Assembly (NCBI GenBank): GCA_030248195.1
Contig: JASAND010028339.1
Location: forward strand, 30,805-94,804
Source of the DNA: Trissonchulus latispiculum
Lineage: Eukaryota > Nematoda > Enoplea > Enoplida > Ironidae
Length of the DNA: 64,000 bases
Direction of reading: 5' to 3'
Under the pieces are notes generated by a model. The model made no database searches, was not told the origin of the DNA, and was given only the letters and a program-made list of their open reading frames with translations. Below are positions 1 through 10,760 of this stretch, piece after piece. A program made the translations under genes and the position numbers. The number at the start of each line of letters is the position of its first letter. Position 1 is the first letter of the stretch.

Positions 1-92
1 CCCAGAAATTCGGAAAAAGCCAGCAAGGTGTGCCGTACAAAACACAAGTCCGCCTGTTACAGTAAAATATTGACTTAGTGTCATACTCTTAA

Positions 93-1099
93 GGTGGTGG
101 TATCCTTTTGTGCAGTGCATTTGTCGTTATTTTTTGAGACGCTATAACTTTCGCAATTTTGGGAGTTGCAAAGTTTTATACATCGTTTTAAAGCTTATAA
201 TCTGTACATTCAGATGAGCGTATGAAACCAGCAGAATTAGCTCAAAACTAGCAAAAATTTTCTGACATACTGACTTCTGACAGGCTAAATATAGACAAAA
301 AATTTTTGAACATGGATTTCTCAAAACTGTAGAATCGGCCAAAATTTTTTCTTGTGTCATGATATGAAGGACATATGCGCCGAGGGACATTTTTTTGGAT
401 TTGGCTCAACAAGCCTTAATACTCCAGAAAATCCGGCAAATGTGCGGTGACACGAAATTTCGCAACTTTGTATTCAATTTTCTCGCAACTGGCGAAGTTT
501 TAGCTCAAACCAAGAAAAATGTCCCTCCGCAATAGTGCGAATTTTCATTCTGGTGAAAATCTCCGGAATCTGTTGAGTAGTTTTTGAGAAATCGATGTTT
601 AAAACAAAATAATCGCAGTTTTTGCCAAAATGGTTTTTCGGCCAAATCTCTAGCTTAAAGCAACGAAGCCCAGCTAATAGGCACTGATAAAATGGGCAAT
701 TAGACCGCTTATCGATTGAGTATAAATAACCGAAAATTGTTCGTATGATTTAGCAGTAATTTTGAAAAAACTGATTTTTTTCGAAAACAGCCGTTTTTTG
801 ACCCCAAAAATCGTTTTTGGCTTATACTGACTTAACCACTAGAGATAGCTCAAAGGTTGTAAAAGCAAAAATGTTCGTTTTTGTACCCTCTTTCCATCCT
901 TAACAACCAATCTGATGTATCGACTACCTACTGAGAGTATAATGCCAAAAACCGAAAATTTCTCATCTTTTCACCTAAAAATGTGGGACTGGTCCGAGAA
1001 TGTTAAAGAGCACCAAAATAGAATTATGGAAAGTTTCATATACTTTCATAAAGAATTGAGGTCTCTAGGTTTAAATTTACACAAAAGGAAACCACCACC
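93..1099. mobile_element. TTAA-flanked non-autonomous element, copy 1
   Basis: It begins GGTGGTGGTATCCTTTTGTG and ends in the near-exact inverse (CACAAAAGGAAACCACCACC), with TTAA directly outside at 89-92 and 1100-1103. TTAA target duplication is typical of piggyBac-type transposition. No transposase is visible in the 1007 bp, so it is non-autonomous. The terminal sequence itself is not one I recognise. Confidence 0.75.
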
Positions 1100-1103
1100 T
1101 TAA

Positions 1104-2085
1104 GGTGGTGATTCCTTTTGGAGACATCAACTTTGAACCATTAGTACTCAACCATTACTTGGAGTTAAGAAGCCATTATTATATCAAAATGCAGCTTAAC
1201 ATTTGCTCTTTCTAATGAATACAGCGAAACTAACTTTAGTTCTCGAAAATTATTTTACTGTATTTTCGAAGAAAATTAATTTTCCAGATTTTTTGCAGAC
1301 TAAAGTAAATTTTTTCGTGAGGCATCGACCACATCATTAGATTCCACTATCAAATAGCTGGGGACCCTTTTTAATTATTATGAAAGCGCTCTTCGTTATA
1401 AAGAGATTAGCTGAAATCTATGCGCAACCTGGATTTTGCCTACTTTTCCCAACTTTGGCAAGCGACCACTTTAGCTAGAAAGCAGCAATCGGGACAACTA
1501 AAAAAGGGTCCCTGGGTATTTTAGTGTAAAACTCGACCAGTAAGTGGCAACCATCTAGCTTGCATAGTAAATGCTCCACAATCGCTGGAAAAAATTTGGT
1601 CATGTTTTTCCAAAAACTACAATTTCTATGATAGCAGCGTACGGGGTAGCAGTTAGAAGATTATAATGCCACGGATAATCGGTCTCGACGAGACCTTCAA
1701 ATTGACACCCATAGTTTAATTTTACGACTTGCGTAGCTCAAGAAATGGCGGATTATTTGATTTCTGCAGAAATGACAAGTTTTCAACGCCAAAATAGGAA
1801 AATCAACTATATCTCACGATAGCGAAAAGCTAGAAAGGTACTTTAAAAAGCAAAAATGTAGAGCTCAACAAGATCTTTCGAACGAGTATAGTCATAGCTG
1901 TGTAGCGAATGCCTAACTGTCAAAAATTGACAAAAACCACCCTGAACGGAGACGTCGATGTTTTGAAGCGGGATTGCGCGGAGGGTGATTAGAATGCTAA
2001 AAGAACTTATTTTGGAAAGTTTCATCAAATTTCATCTTGGTGTGAGCCGTCAACCAACAATATGTGCCCAAAAGGAATCACCACC
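1104..2085. mobile_element. TTAA-flanked non-autonomous element, copy 2
   Basis: The termini GGTGGTGATTCCTTTTGG and CCAAAAGGAATCACCACC are perfect inverses, flanked by TTAA at 1100-1103 (shared with copy 1) and 2086-2089. It is 982 bp and non-coding. A third terminus of this family occurs alone at 48043. Confidence 0.75.
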
Positions 2086-2108
2086 TTAAGCATTACCAAG
2101 AGTAATAA

Positions 2109-2411
2109 CTAAGAGCGTCAAGCTCTTAGTTATCAGGCTTGCGACATCATCTGCACGATAACGGCGCTGACCCCACAAATTAGACCCATCACCTCAAAGA
2201 AATTTGCACGCTATGTTTGTGTTCTAAAGCTCAAAAACACAACTAGCCAGTTGGTTCAATGTGCGTCTGTTGCGAGCTTCAGCACACAAGCATGGCGTGC
2301 AAATTTCTTTGACGTGATGGGTCTAATTTGTTGGGGGGGGGGGGGTGGGTCAGCCAGCCGTTATCGTCCAGATGATGTCGCAAGCCTGACAACTAAGAGC
2401 TTGACACTTAG
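2109..2411. mobile_element. Fold-back element interrupted by poly-G
   Basis: Two arms of about 115 bp form an inverted repeat: left begins ctaagagcgtcaagctctta, right ends gagcttgacacttag. The right arm has a run of 13 G near 2333. It sits about 30 bp downstream of the phosphatase exon at 2442, within the intron. Confidence 0.75.
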
Positions 2412-2441
2412 CGAGACTGCATGTTAGATATGGCTGCTTAC

Positions 2442-2565
2442 CGATATGCTTCATCTGAGGCCATATGAAGGTAACGCATGACATAGGCTATGGCCACCGT
2501 GGGACTGCGAGAAATGCCCGCCAGACAGTGAATCAGCACTGACGCATTCGCTTCCCGGACCTTAT
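2442..2565 (-). CDS. DUSP8/16-like: MAP-kinase phosphatase, active-site exon (DUSP8/16-like)
   Basis: This exon encodes the catalytic core of a dual-specificity phosphatase, which removes phosphate from the Thr and Tyr of the MAP-kinase activation loop. The signature HCLAGISRS supplies the nucleophilic Cys and the phosphate-binding Arg, and is followed by PTVAIAYVMRYLHMASDEAYR, the usual helix after the P-loop in DUSP8/16. The acceptor is tatttag before ATAAG (phase 1) and the donor is CG followed by gtaagc (phase 2). It joins in frame to 4797-4944. The next exon, expected to encode the rest of the domain (family motif near SPNFNFLGQLL), was not seen in 1-2400 and is probably beyond the left edge. 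Confidence 0.93.
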
Positions 2566-3537
2566 CTAAATACCAACATACAAATAATAGTAAAATAATA
2601 ATAAAAATAATAAAATAATACTTGCACAGAGTCACGCCTCGTTGTATGTACAACAGTCAATTCCTAAATTCCTGTGTGAACTCTAGACCAGAGACATATA
2701 TATACATTCCAGAGACATTGAAATTGCATGTGCTTGACAATTGCAAATTTGGCAGGTCAAATTCGGCAGGTCAATTCTGAAATAATTTCACTACCAAGAT
2801 ATTACCCGGATATCCGTTGGAAAGCACTAAGTATTGAGTTCTGAGAATATAATTTTAATTTTGTTATTTCAATTTAAAAACGTATATTATTATAAATTGT
2901 CTTCGTGTCTTTATGTACAATTGATTCTATCAAAATTTACAGACAACAAAGTCCTTAAAACAAGATAGCTGAACTGATGTTTAACACAATGTAAGACAAT
3001 ATATTATGTCTATGTGGAAACTAATAAACTTATGATATTACAACTAAAAATGACGTAGTGTCTAGTCCTGTCTAACACGAACTCCACAATTTTAAAAGCT
3101 AGAAATGAACAAAAACATCAATTAGATGACAAAACGTTATATGAAAACTATTCAAAAACAAAAATGTCGTCTAAACTGCTGTTTACTTAAAACGAACTGA
3201 CAAAAAGTTTGTATCTATAACAACAGTTACTCATTCACAACAAGAAAAAACTGCTTGCTCAAGTTAGGAATAAACATTGTTTTGTAACCAGCATATACCA
3301 CCACACAGACAAGACAAGCCTCCGAATTTTACTGATTTATTTCGTTAAAGTTTCGTTTAAAATGGATCTGGCCCTATACTCACATTTAAACATCAAATAC
3401 CCAAATTTTCATCTAAAGTATAACAAATATTAAAAACAACTAATTAATTTTAAAATAATTAATAACAGAAACATCGTCTCTGGAGTATATATACAGGAAA
3501 CATTAGACGTCCCATGAATGAATGTAAACCGTTAAAA

Positions 3538-4762
3538 CTAAAGTCGGACACAAAAATGTGTGTACAATACCTGTAAGGCCTCCAGTGAACTAAATATACG
3601 TCGTAACCCAATAAAATCATATATTTTCGGAATCCTTGCAAGCAAGACAAACATTTTTATAAAATTTAAAATTTTTTAAAATTTCAAAAATTTTAAAATA
3701 TCGGTTTTTCGGACTGTTCAAGCTATTCAGCTCATTCTGTCAGAAAAATTTTCCCATCCGAAGACTCATAGATTGACACAAAAACCAAACAATCGGTTGA
3801 GAAATAAGCATTTTATTCGAATAATTCGTTTTTCCATTTTCTTTGATGTTTGCCGCTTTTTTGCAGCTTTGACTGGTTATTACTCGCGACTCGCTCAACG
3901 GAAAATTTTTTCGATTAGATTTTCGGGACCGCCTAGGCGTCCGCTTTTACCTGATATATGTGGTATTTTAAAATTTGAAAGTAGATTTTTTTGAAAAATA
4001 CCACTTTTTGACCAAAAATTTTGGGAAAGCAAATTTAGCAAAAGTGAGTAAAAATAACATAATCATCCCTTATTTTGGCTGGTTTTTGCTAGTTTACACT
4101 GCTTCAGTCAAATCACAGCGACAACATGAAAGAGAGCCAAAAACAAGCTGAAATAAGGATATATATTGCTTAAAAATTCACTGCTGGCGCAATATAAGTC
4201 GTAGCAACAAAACCTTTATATCGTTGGATTCAGCTCAGCTTGAACTTTATCTTATTTTTACTCACTTTTGCTAAATTTGCTTTCCGAAATTTTTGGTCAA
4301 AAAGTGGCATTTTTGAATAAAATCGACTTTCAAAATTTGAAATACCACATATATATCAGGTGAAAGCGGACGCCTAGGAGGTCTTGAAAACGTAATCGAA
4401 AATTTTCCGTTGAGTAAGTCACGAGTAATAACCAGTAAAAGCTGCAAAAATCAAAGAAAATGGAAAAAAGAATTTTTCGAATAAAATGCTTTTTCTCAAC
4501 CGGTTTTTTGTTCTTGTGTCAATCGATGCGTCTGCGGACGGGAAAATTTTTCTACAAGATTGAGCTGAATATCTTGAACGGTCCGAAAAAATTCTCCGAA
4601 AAACCGATATTTTAAAATTTTTTAAAAAATGTTAAATTTTATAAAAGTATTCATTTCGCTGCAAGGATTCCGAAAATATATGGTTTTATGGGCTTACGAT
4701 GTATATTTAGTTCACTGGAGGCCTTACAGATTTTGTACACACATTTTTGTGTCAGACTTTAG
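3538..4762. mobile_element. 1.2-kb fold-back element in phosphatase intron
   Basis: Almost the whole element is one diverged inverted repeat. The left arm starts ctaaagtcggacacaaaaat and the right arm ends atttttgtgtcagactttag; internal marks such as the GGAATCCTTGCA and CCGCCTAGGCG regions recur inverted. The centre is near 4150. No coding region is seen. Confidence 0.8.
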
Positions 4763-4796
4763 ATTGCATACGCAGAGGCGCCAATGAAAACAATAC

Positions 4797-4944
4797 CTAA
4801 AAATTCAAAGGCCTGCTCAAAGTAGGGTAACAGTTTTTCCGTGTAGGAGTCGTTGACCGGAATTCGTAGGAAATGTTCGTCGGACAGGAAATCCGGTTTT
4901 GGACAGCCGATGCTCAGGTTTAGCACATACTCAATTCCGTGACA
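4797..4944 (-). CDS. DUSP8/16-like: MAP-kinase phosphatase, general-acid exon
   Basis: This exon encodes CHGIEYVLNLSIGCPKPDF and HFLRIPVNDSYTEKLLPYF, the central phosphatase segment. The Asp in VNDS is the expected general acid, and CPKPDF is typical of the DUSP8/16/10 subgroup. The acceptor is ttttttcag before TGTCACGG (phase 0); the donor is TTTTTAG followed by gtattg (phase 1). The 148-nt length keeps the frame between its neighbours. A fold-back repeat (3538-4762) ends 34 bp inside the downstream intron. Confidence 0.93.
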
Positions 4945-5298
4945 CTGAAAAAACAGCAATAACAAAAATAAGCACTCAACTCTATTCAATAAGTGATCTC
5001 CAACTCAGCTTTTGGTGCCAACCAAAGTATGATTTAGCACAATGATGAACAGATAGTATATACTATCTATTATCATCTAGTGCAACTTAGCAGGAGTCAG
5101 TTGCTACTTTTTCATCGAAATTCATAAGAATGAACTTTCTCATCGAAATTCCTAAGAAAAGAAGGACGATAAAATTGATAAGTCAGCCTCACACTCGCCT
5201 TCCTTTTCTTTGGGGAAAAAATTCAGGCTCCTTTGATCCTCAAAAATTTTAAATTTCCGGAATTTCTGGCTCAATCAAACGAAACCATACGTACGTAC

Positions 5299-5597
5299 CT
5301 TCAGACCGTCTGGGTCCATAGCATCCTGCTGTGAGCCCAGATACATGAAGGGCAGGATTTTGGTCGGGCCCTGAGAGGACACAGGAAGGCAGGGCTGAGA
5401 AATTGAGGACAGGGTGGTCGTACGACCACCCGCAGACGCGGCACCGGGGGGTTGGGCCCCACCCGCCGGATCTCCGGGGGCAAAGCCGGCGCCTAGGGGT
5501 GGGGCCAGACAGCCCCCTCCGCTGTCCGGACGACCCCCAGGTAGGTCGGAACCCTCGCACAGCTCCGGATAGGAGGACTGGAAGTCCAGGAAGCCGC
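5299..5597 (-). CDS. DUSP8/16-like: MAP-kinase phosphatase, linker exon with Pro/Gly-rich insertion
   Basis: The exon begins GGFLDFQSSYPELCEG, the end of the rhodanese-like domain (family pattern GGFxxFxxxxPxLCEG). It then has about 45 residues rich in Pro, Gly and Ala, followed by SSISQPCLPVSSQGPTKIL and PFMYLGSQQDAMDPDGLK, the start of the phosphatase domain. The acceptor is tttcag before GCGGC (phase 1); the donor is AAG followed by gtacgtacg (phase 0). The Pro/Gly insertion is much longer than the linker I know from vertebrate DUSP8/16 and is locally GC-rich against an AT-rich background. The intron to the next exon is only 354 bp, while the upstream intron is about 30 kb. Confidence 0.9.
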
Positions 5598-5884
5598 CTG
5601 AAACAACAAACAGAAACACAAATAAATAAATAAGTAAACAAATGAAGTGCAATCATAGAACAATTTGAACGAGAGGGGGCATTAGAGGTCATACGTAAAA
5701 GTAATACAACACCGTTCGTTTTAGATATACTTTACGACGTATTGTAAATGCAAAGCTACCCTTATTAACAGGCTATATATACCTGCTGGTTACTAGCTAG
5801 TCACCAATTACGCTACAGAAATTAGTGCATACAAGACGAACAGAGCTAACCTGTATCGCCATTTCGGTTTGGTAACTATATTGG

Positions 5885-5888
<4 letters not shown>

Positions 5889-5974
<86 letters not shown>
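5889..5974. repeat. (TA)n microsatellite
   Basis: About 42 uninterrupted TA units. It is one of the arrays scattered through the phosphatase introns; comparable long arrays are absent right of 41.6 kb. Confidence 0.95.
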
Positions 5975-5977
<3 letters not shown>

Positions 5978-6483
5978 GCATGCGTGCGCATATGTGTATA
6001 TATTAGAAAAAAGCTAAATGTATGCTCCCCAACACTATATAACACCTATCAGGACTAATTGTTACCCAATTAATTACATACTTTTCATTCTATGGGAATA
6101 TTTGATATCAGAGGTAAATAAAGGCAGCAAAAGTAAACTGCACTCTGTAGTGGCGGACACATTCTTCATAGCATACAGTATATATATAGCGTCAAAAATT
6201 TGTACCACAAACTTGATCAAACGAGGGTAAAATAATAATATAGATACAGATCTATATATACGTAGGTCGAATCAATGGTACAAAATCGCCCAATAGATTG
6301 GAATGTTGTACAAGTATAGGCTTAACATATTTAAAAAACTGAAACATGCAAAGAATATATAGTACCCATACAAACACTCATGCAAAAACTATGATTCAAG
6401 GAAAATGAAAACTGTGGAGAAAGGTCACTAGGATTTCATATATATATATAATCCCTAGAATTCTGAAAATTAACACACAAATA

Positions 6484-6790
6484 GTGGTATTTTTTACTGG
6501 GGAACAGGGCTTCTCCCCTACACTTTTAAAGGGGTTCTCCCCACTAAGTAAGAGGTGTCCAAAACGAAAATTTCAATACTTTTGGTTAAAATTTTCAAAG
6601 ATTTTCGGTTGTCGCTTGAGTTTTTGGTCCAAAGCCGCCTATTTTGGTACTGAAACTGAATTTTTGAGTACTTTTCAGCTTAGTAATAGCAACAGACATA
6701 GAAAACATGTTTTTAATCGTGTTTTAACATTTTCTGGGGCAATTTCCCCTCCACTGGTAAGGGGAGAATCCCTCACTTATTTCTGTCAGT
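6484..6790. repeat. G-rich-ended repeat, copy 1
   Basis: It opens with a ggggaacagggcttctcccc-like tract and continues into the motif tttggttaaaattttcaaag and a ctgaatttttgagtacttttcagct block. The same order is seen at 20635-20860, 35140-35460, 46968-47335 and 55107-55395. Non-coding. Confidence 0.5.
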
Positions 6791-6799
6791 AAACCCCAG

Positions 6800-8783
6800 A
6801 CATATGCACTTGGAACCTTATGCCATAGATAGATTGAGAATGGAAATAAAAATTTAAACAATTTTAAAAATTCACTGATATATGTCATTCAAACAAGCAT
6901 TCGCACGTTTTTAACAGCATTACAAATATGTAAATGATCTGACTAACCGAGCATCTTAGTAAGCTAATATGTGTAAGCGCATAGCTTCAAGCTTCTCAGG
7001 AGAAAAATAAAGAGAAATACAGTCAGCAAGTTCCCAAAAATATATAATACTCAAAAAACGCAAAAAAAATATGAAAAAAACAACTCATCTGTTGGTAAAA
7101 TATGAACGGCTAAAGAAACTACGACCACAAATGTTAGTCGTCGAACCAAAGTAAAATGCTGTGTTCACACGGGGGGGGGAAGGCTAAAAAATCATACAAT
7201 GATATAAATGAGCCAAACCTCAAAAAATGTTCAAATCTTGCACAGAGCGCAGCCTATGTGACTATATATGTCTTCACCGAATGAATAAAATTTAAAACAT
7301 ATATATATATGCATATTCATGCATGCACACATGCAAAAACTCAACACAAAACGAAACACGCCATTAAAAATACACAACCCAAATACACAGCCTTAGCAAT
7401 GAAACGAGTAGAAACCAGTTTAGTACACAACGTACGTAAGCTATGCACTGGGAACAGACACAAGTAGAGAGAGTATATTATAGTAAGTATTACAAGTTTT
7501 TACAAAGTTTAAAACTTTCAAAAGCAGGTAGAAGAAACAGAAAGTATGCGTCATCGCAAGAAACGTTGCACTCACGCTATAACACACACACACACAGGTC
7601 GCTGCAATATATAGCAATCATAATATATACTTGCATTGCATTTGCAAGTCAAACGCGACGTCACGCATGCAATGGAAACGCAACGCACTTAGCCCGGCTG
7701 TCAAAGCATAGCTTCATATACATGATTATTAAGCTTTGTGTGTGTGTACGTATATATAAGACATATGTTAAATACTAAACACAATTAAAAATATAGAAAC
7801 AATTAAAAAATATAGAAACAATTTTAACCATCGATAAAAATGTATATACGTACGCGAAGACGTTCTCGTAGAAAAGCATAGACTAACTATAAAACTGCTA
7901 TATAACATATGCTTATATATACGTACGTTATATATATATATATTCTGTCTTGTAGTCAGTCAGTCATTCAGAGAAAAAATGTTTCTGCTAAAATCCCCCC
8001 ATTAGAGACCGCAAAAAAACCCGCTGCCTGACTAAACGGTGCCGCGTTTGAATGAATGTATATATGTATTCATGTACAGAAAGAGTGCATACATATATAT
8101 ATATAAAGCACATGTATGCGTATATATGTATGTATATATACAACCAAACATGAGTCATACGTACTCACTCGAATCACACGAAGCAAGGGAAAAGAATTTC
8201 ATTCCCAAAATAAAAATTGGGTGAAAGAGAAAGGAAATAAGAAACTGAAACTTTTTCTAGGGTGGCAGACCAGCAATCCAAAGTTTGCTTCTCGGTTCAA
8301 CGCTTTGGAAGCTCGGTATAAAGCTTAGCTTACATGAAAAGCTGCGGCTACTCATGGAAAACCTTACATTTTACTTATATACTTAGTAAAACAGATTAAG
8401 TAAAAAAGTAAAGTAAAAAAATAAAACTTTGAAACAGATTAGTAATCAAAAATGCGTTCAAATGCATCCACATCAAATCTGAACTCACGGTCAACCTTTG
8501 CACATGTTATGGTACCTCTGAGCCTTCCCCTGCCTAGTGTCTTGGTGGTATCGCCGAAATATTTTAAAAGGACGACTGTCCTTGAAACAGAATGAACAAA
8601 CGGTATGACTTAAATATATGGCCCGACTTAAAGAAAGGCCCAACAAACTACCTTAGCTTAGCCCCCAACATTTCTCTTTCTATTGTAGAATGCTAGCGTG
8701 CATGCAGGCAGATCACCTCTTTGAAGAAATGAAAAACTTTTGCTAGATTTGAAGTTTGAACTCAGGTTGAAAATCGAAGAAAA
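6800..8783. other. No gene or clear element seen
   Basis: AT-rich intronic sequence with short TA and CA tracts and several CGTACGTA-type words. I see no exon with usable splice sites, RNA gene or paired inverted repeat. Confidence 0.5.
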
Positions 8784-9242
8784 GGAGGTGACTAAAACCA
8801 GGATCGGGACCAGGATCCATTTCATGAATAGGATCAGGATTGGGTGACTAAAAACAGGATCCAATTAAAGAAATCGACTCTAAACTTGAGGATCCGTCTT
8901 GCTTAGGGGGGGATCCTAAGTTCAGGATCGGGTGTCTGAAAACAGGATCGGATCCACTCCTAACCCGATCCTGAAGGATCCTAAACTCAGGGATCCACCC
9001 CCAAGCCTGAACTTGAAGCTACAAGAAGATCCTGAAACCAATCCTAAAGTTACAAGTTGCTTAACGATCATTAAACCTATCCTGAACTTACAAGCCAATC
9101 CTGAAACCGATCCTATTTTTAGACCACCGATCCTGAACGCTGGATCCACCCCTAAGCCAGACGGATCCTGAAGCCACAAGCCGATCTTGAAACGGATCCT
9201 CCTTTTAGACACCCGATCCTGATCCTGGTTTTAGTCACCTCC
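8784..9242. mobile_element. Short inverted-repeat element filled with GATCC words
   Basis: The termini GGAGGTGACTAAAACCAGGA and TCCTGGTTTTAGTCACCTCC are exact inverses. GAAAA flanks both sides (8779-8783 and 9243-9247), perhaps a 5-bp target duplication. The interior consists largely of ggatcc, gatcctgaa and ccgatcctg words. A diverged relative occurs at 62560-62830. Confidence 0.7.
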
Positions 9243-9465
9243 GAAAACATACCTACCTGTGCCCCATACCTAATCTTAGCTCGATTGACCAAGTTCTAAA
9301 AATTTTTCAGCACTTGGGGGGGGATGGCCAAATGGTAAGCAGGGTGGGGCGGGGCGAGACGGAGATTTTGCCGACACCGAGACTGCCAATCCTGATGGTA
9401 AACAAACCAAGTTTGAAATGGGAAACAACGAACCGAGCCGAGTCGAACCAATGGGCAGAAATAGC

Positions 9466-9809
9466 TAGTGATGGGCACCGGATATTTTTTCATATCCGGT
9501 TATCCGCCTATTCCTAACTTAACTTAAAGAAAATTTTTCGATTTTGGAGTTAAATTTTCAAATTTTTGTCAATTTTTCGCCTGGCTGTGAATGTATATCA
9601 TGCAACCAAGCCGCAACCTTGGTTTCAAAAATATTTTCAGAGGAATTTTTGAAAAATATTTTAAAATTTTTGAAATTTTTGTCAAAAGTTCGCTAATGTG
9701 TCATTGTTTTGACTGAAATGTACACGGATATCCGGATATTTTTCTCAAATCTGATATTATCCGGATATAAAAATTATCCGGATATCCGGATATCCGGTGC
9801 CCATCACTA
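9466..9809. mobile_element. hAT-type MITE with CCGGATAT arrays
   Basis: TIRs TAGTGATGGGCACCGGATAT and the inverse at the right end. The flanks are gaaatagc (9458-9465) and taaatagc (9810-9817), an 8-bp target duplication with one mismatch. The TAGTGATGGGC terminus and 8-bp duplication are hAT hallmarks. Just inside the ends are runs of ATATCCGG. Confidence 0.85.
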
Positions 9810-10330
9810 TAAATAGCATACATAATTTCCGAAAATAACAGCTTTTTATGAATTTGTAGTGTGCACTGCACACTGCACGGCACAGCCAGTGCACACTCCC
9901 ACAAGATAAGAAACTTCATGCTACTATCTGTGTGCTAAAGAAACAACATAGCATACACACACGCACACCGTCTTGCACAAGTTGCAATTGGAGTTTTTTC
10001 CCTGTTTCCTGCAAATATACGTAGCTCTTTACTACTCACAACAGAAAATAAATAAAAGATGATTCATCCGCACATATATAGCCCCGTCTAGGATATACTG
10101 CAAACACTTTCAAGTTTCTACAGCAGTTTTCAGCAATTTGCTGCCTACAATACAAGAACCTTAAAAAATTGGCTTGCAGCCAAGTTTCTATTTGACTGGT
10201 ATACATATAACATATAACACAATCGCGATTCTCGAACGGTGACTGTATATGTTGGCATTATCGTTATCAGGATTAATCACGTCTCCAAGAGATATATACT
10301 ATAGTGAAATTCTTCGTTTGTCGTCAACTA

Positions 10331-10335
10331 TATAT

Positions 10336-10399
<64 letters not shown>

Positions 10400-10410
10400 C
10401 ATATATATCT
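10331..10410. repeat. (TA)n microsatellite, interrupted
   Basis: A TA tract with occasional G or C interruptions inside the phosphatase intron. Confidence 0.9.
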
Positions 10411-10681
10411 TGTCTATTCAGGAAAAGTTTATTACTTCGGTCCACTAAAAAGCCCAGCCAATCAGCAAAGTCGTGATTAAAAAAATCAGTTCAGGGGCGT
10501 GTAATGAGTAAACTTAAGTAAATTATTATAAAATATATATACGTATATATATATACCTACTGGTTTATTTTATCATTCATTTAAATATATACACTTACAC
10601 ATAGTACGTACAACACAATACTAAATCGAACCTCAAACTATGATGCATATGTTCTACAACAATTAAAAATTAAACACTTAC

Positions 10682-10760
10682 CAGCGCCGAAACTTTTTGG
10701 TCGTTCCAGTCGTTTTTTGGGCGGCTCAGTCCCGTCCAATTTTAGCTCAAACCGTTTCAT
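10682..10760 (-). CDS. Candidate alternative first coding exon of the phosphatase gene
   Basis: Reading from an ATG at 10760 gives 26 codons containing the basic stretch PPKKRLERPKSFGA, followed by a consensus donor (GCTG then gtaagtg) in phase 1. No AG acceptor lies within about 80 bases upstream of the ATG, so an initiating exon is more likely than an internal one. The phase matches the acceptor at 5597, which would give SFGA-GGFLDFQ and a product lacking the first part of the rhodanese domain. The basic cluster resembles a MAP-kinase docking (KIM) motif, but that is inference. Without transcripts it could be a chance ORF with a good donor. Confidence 0.45.
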
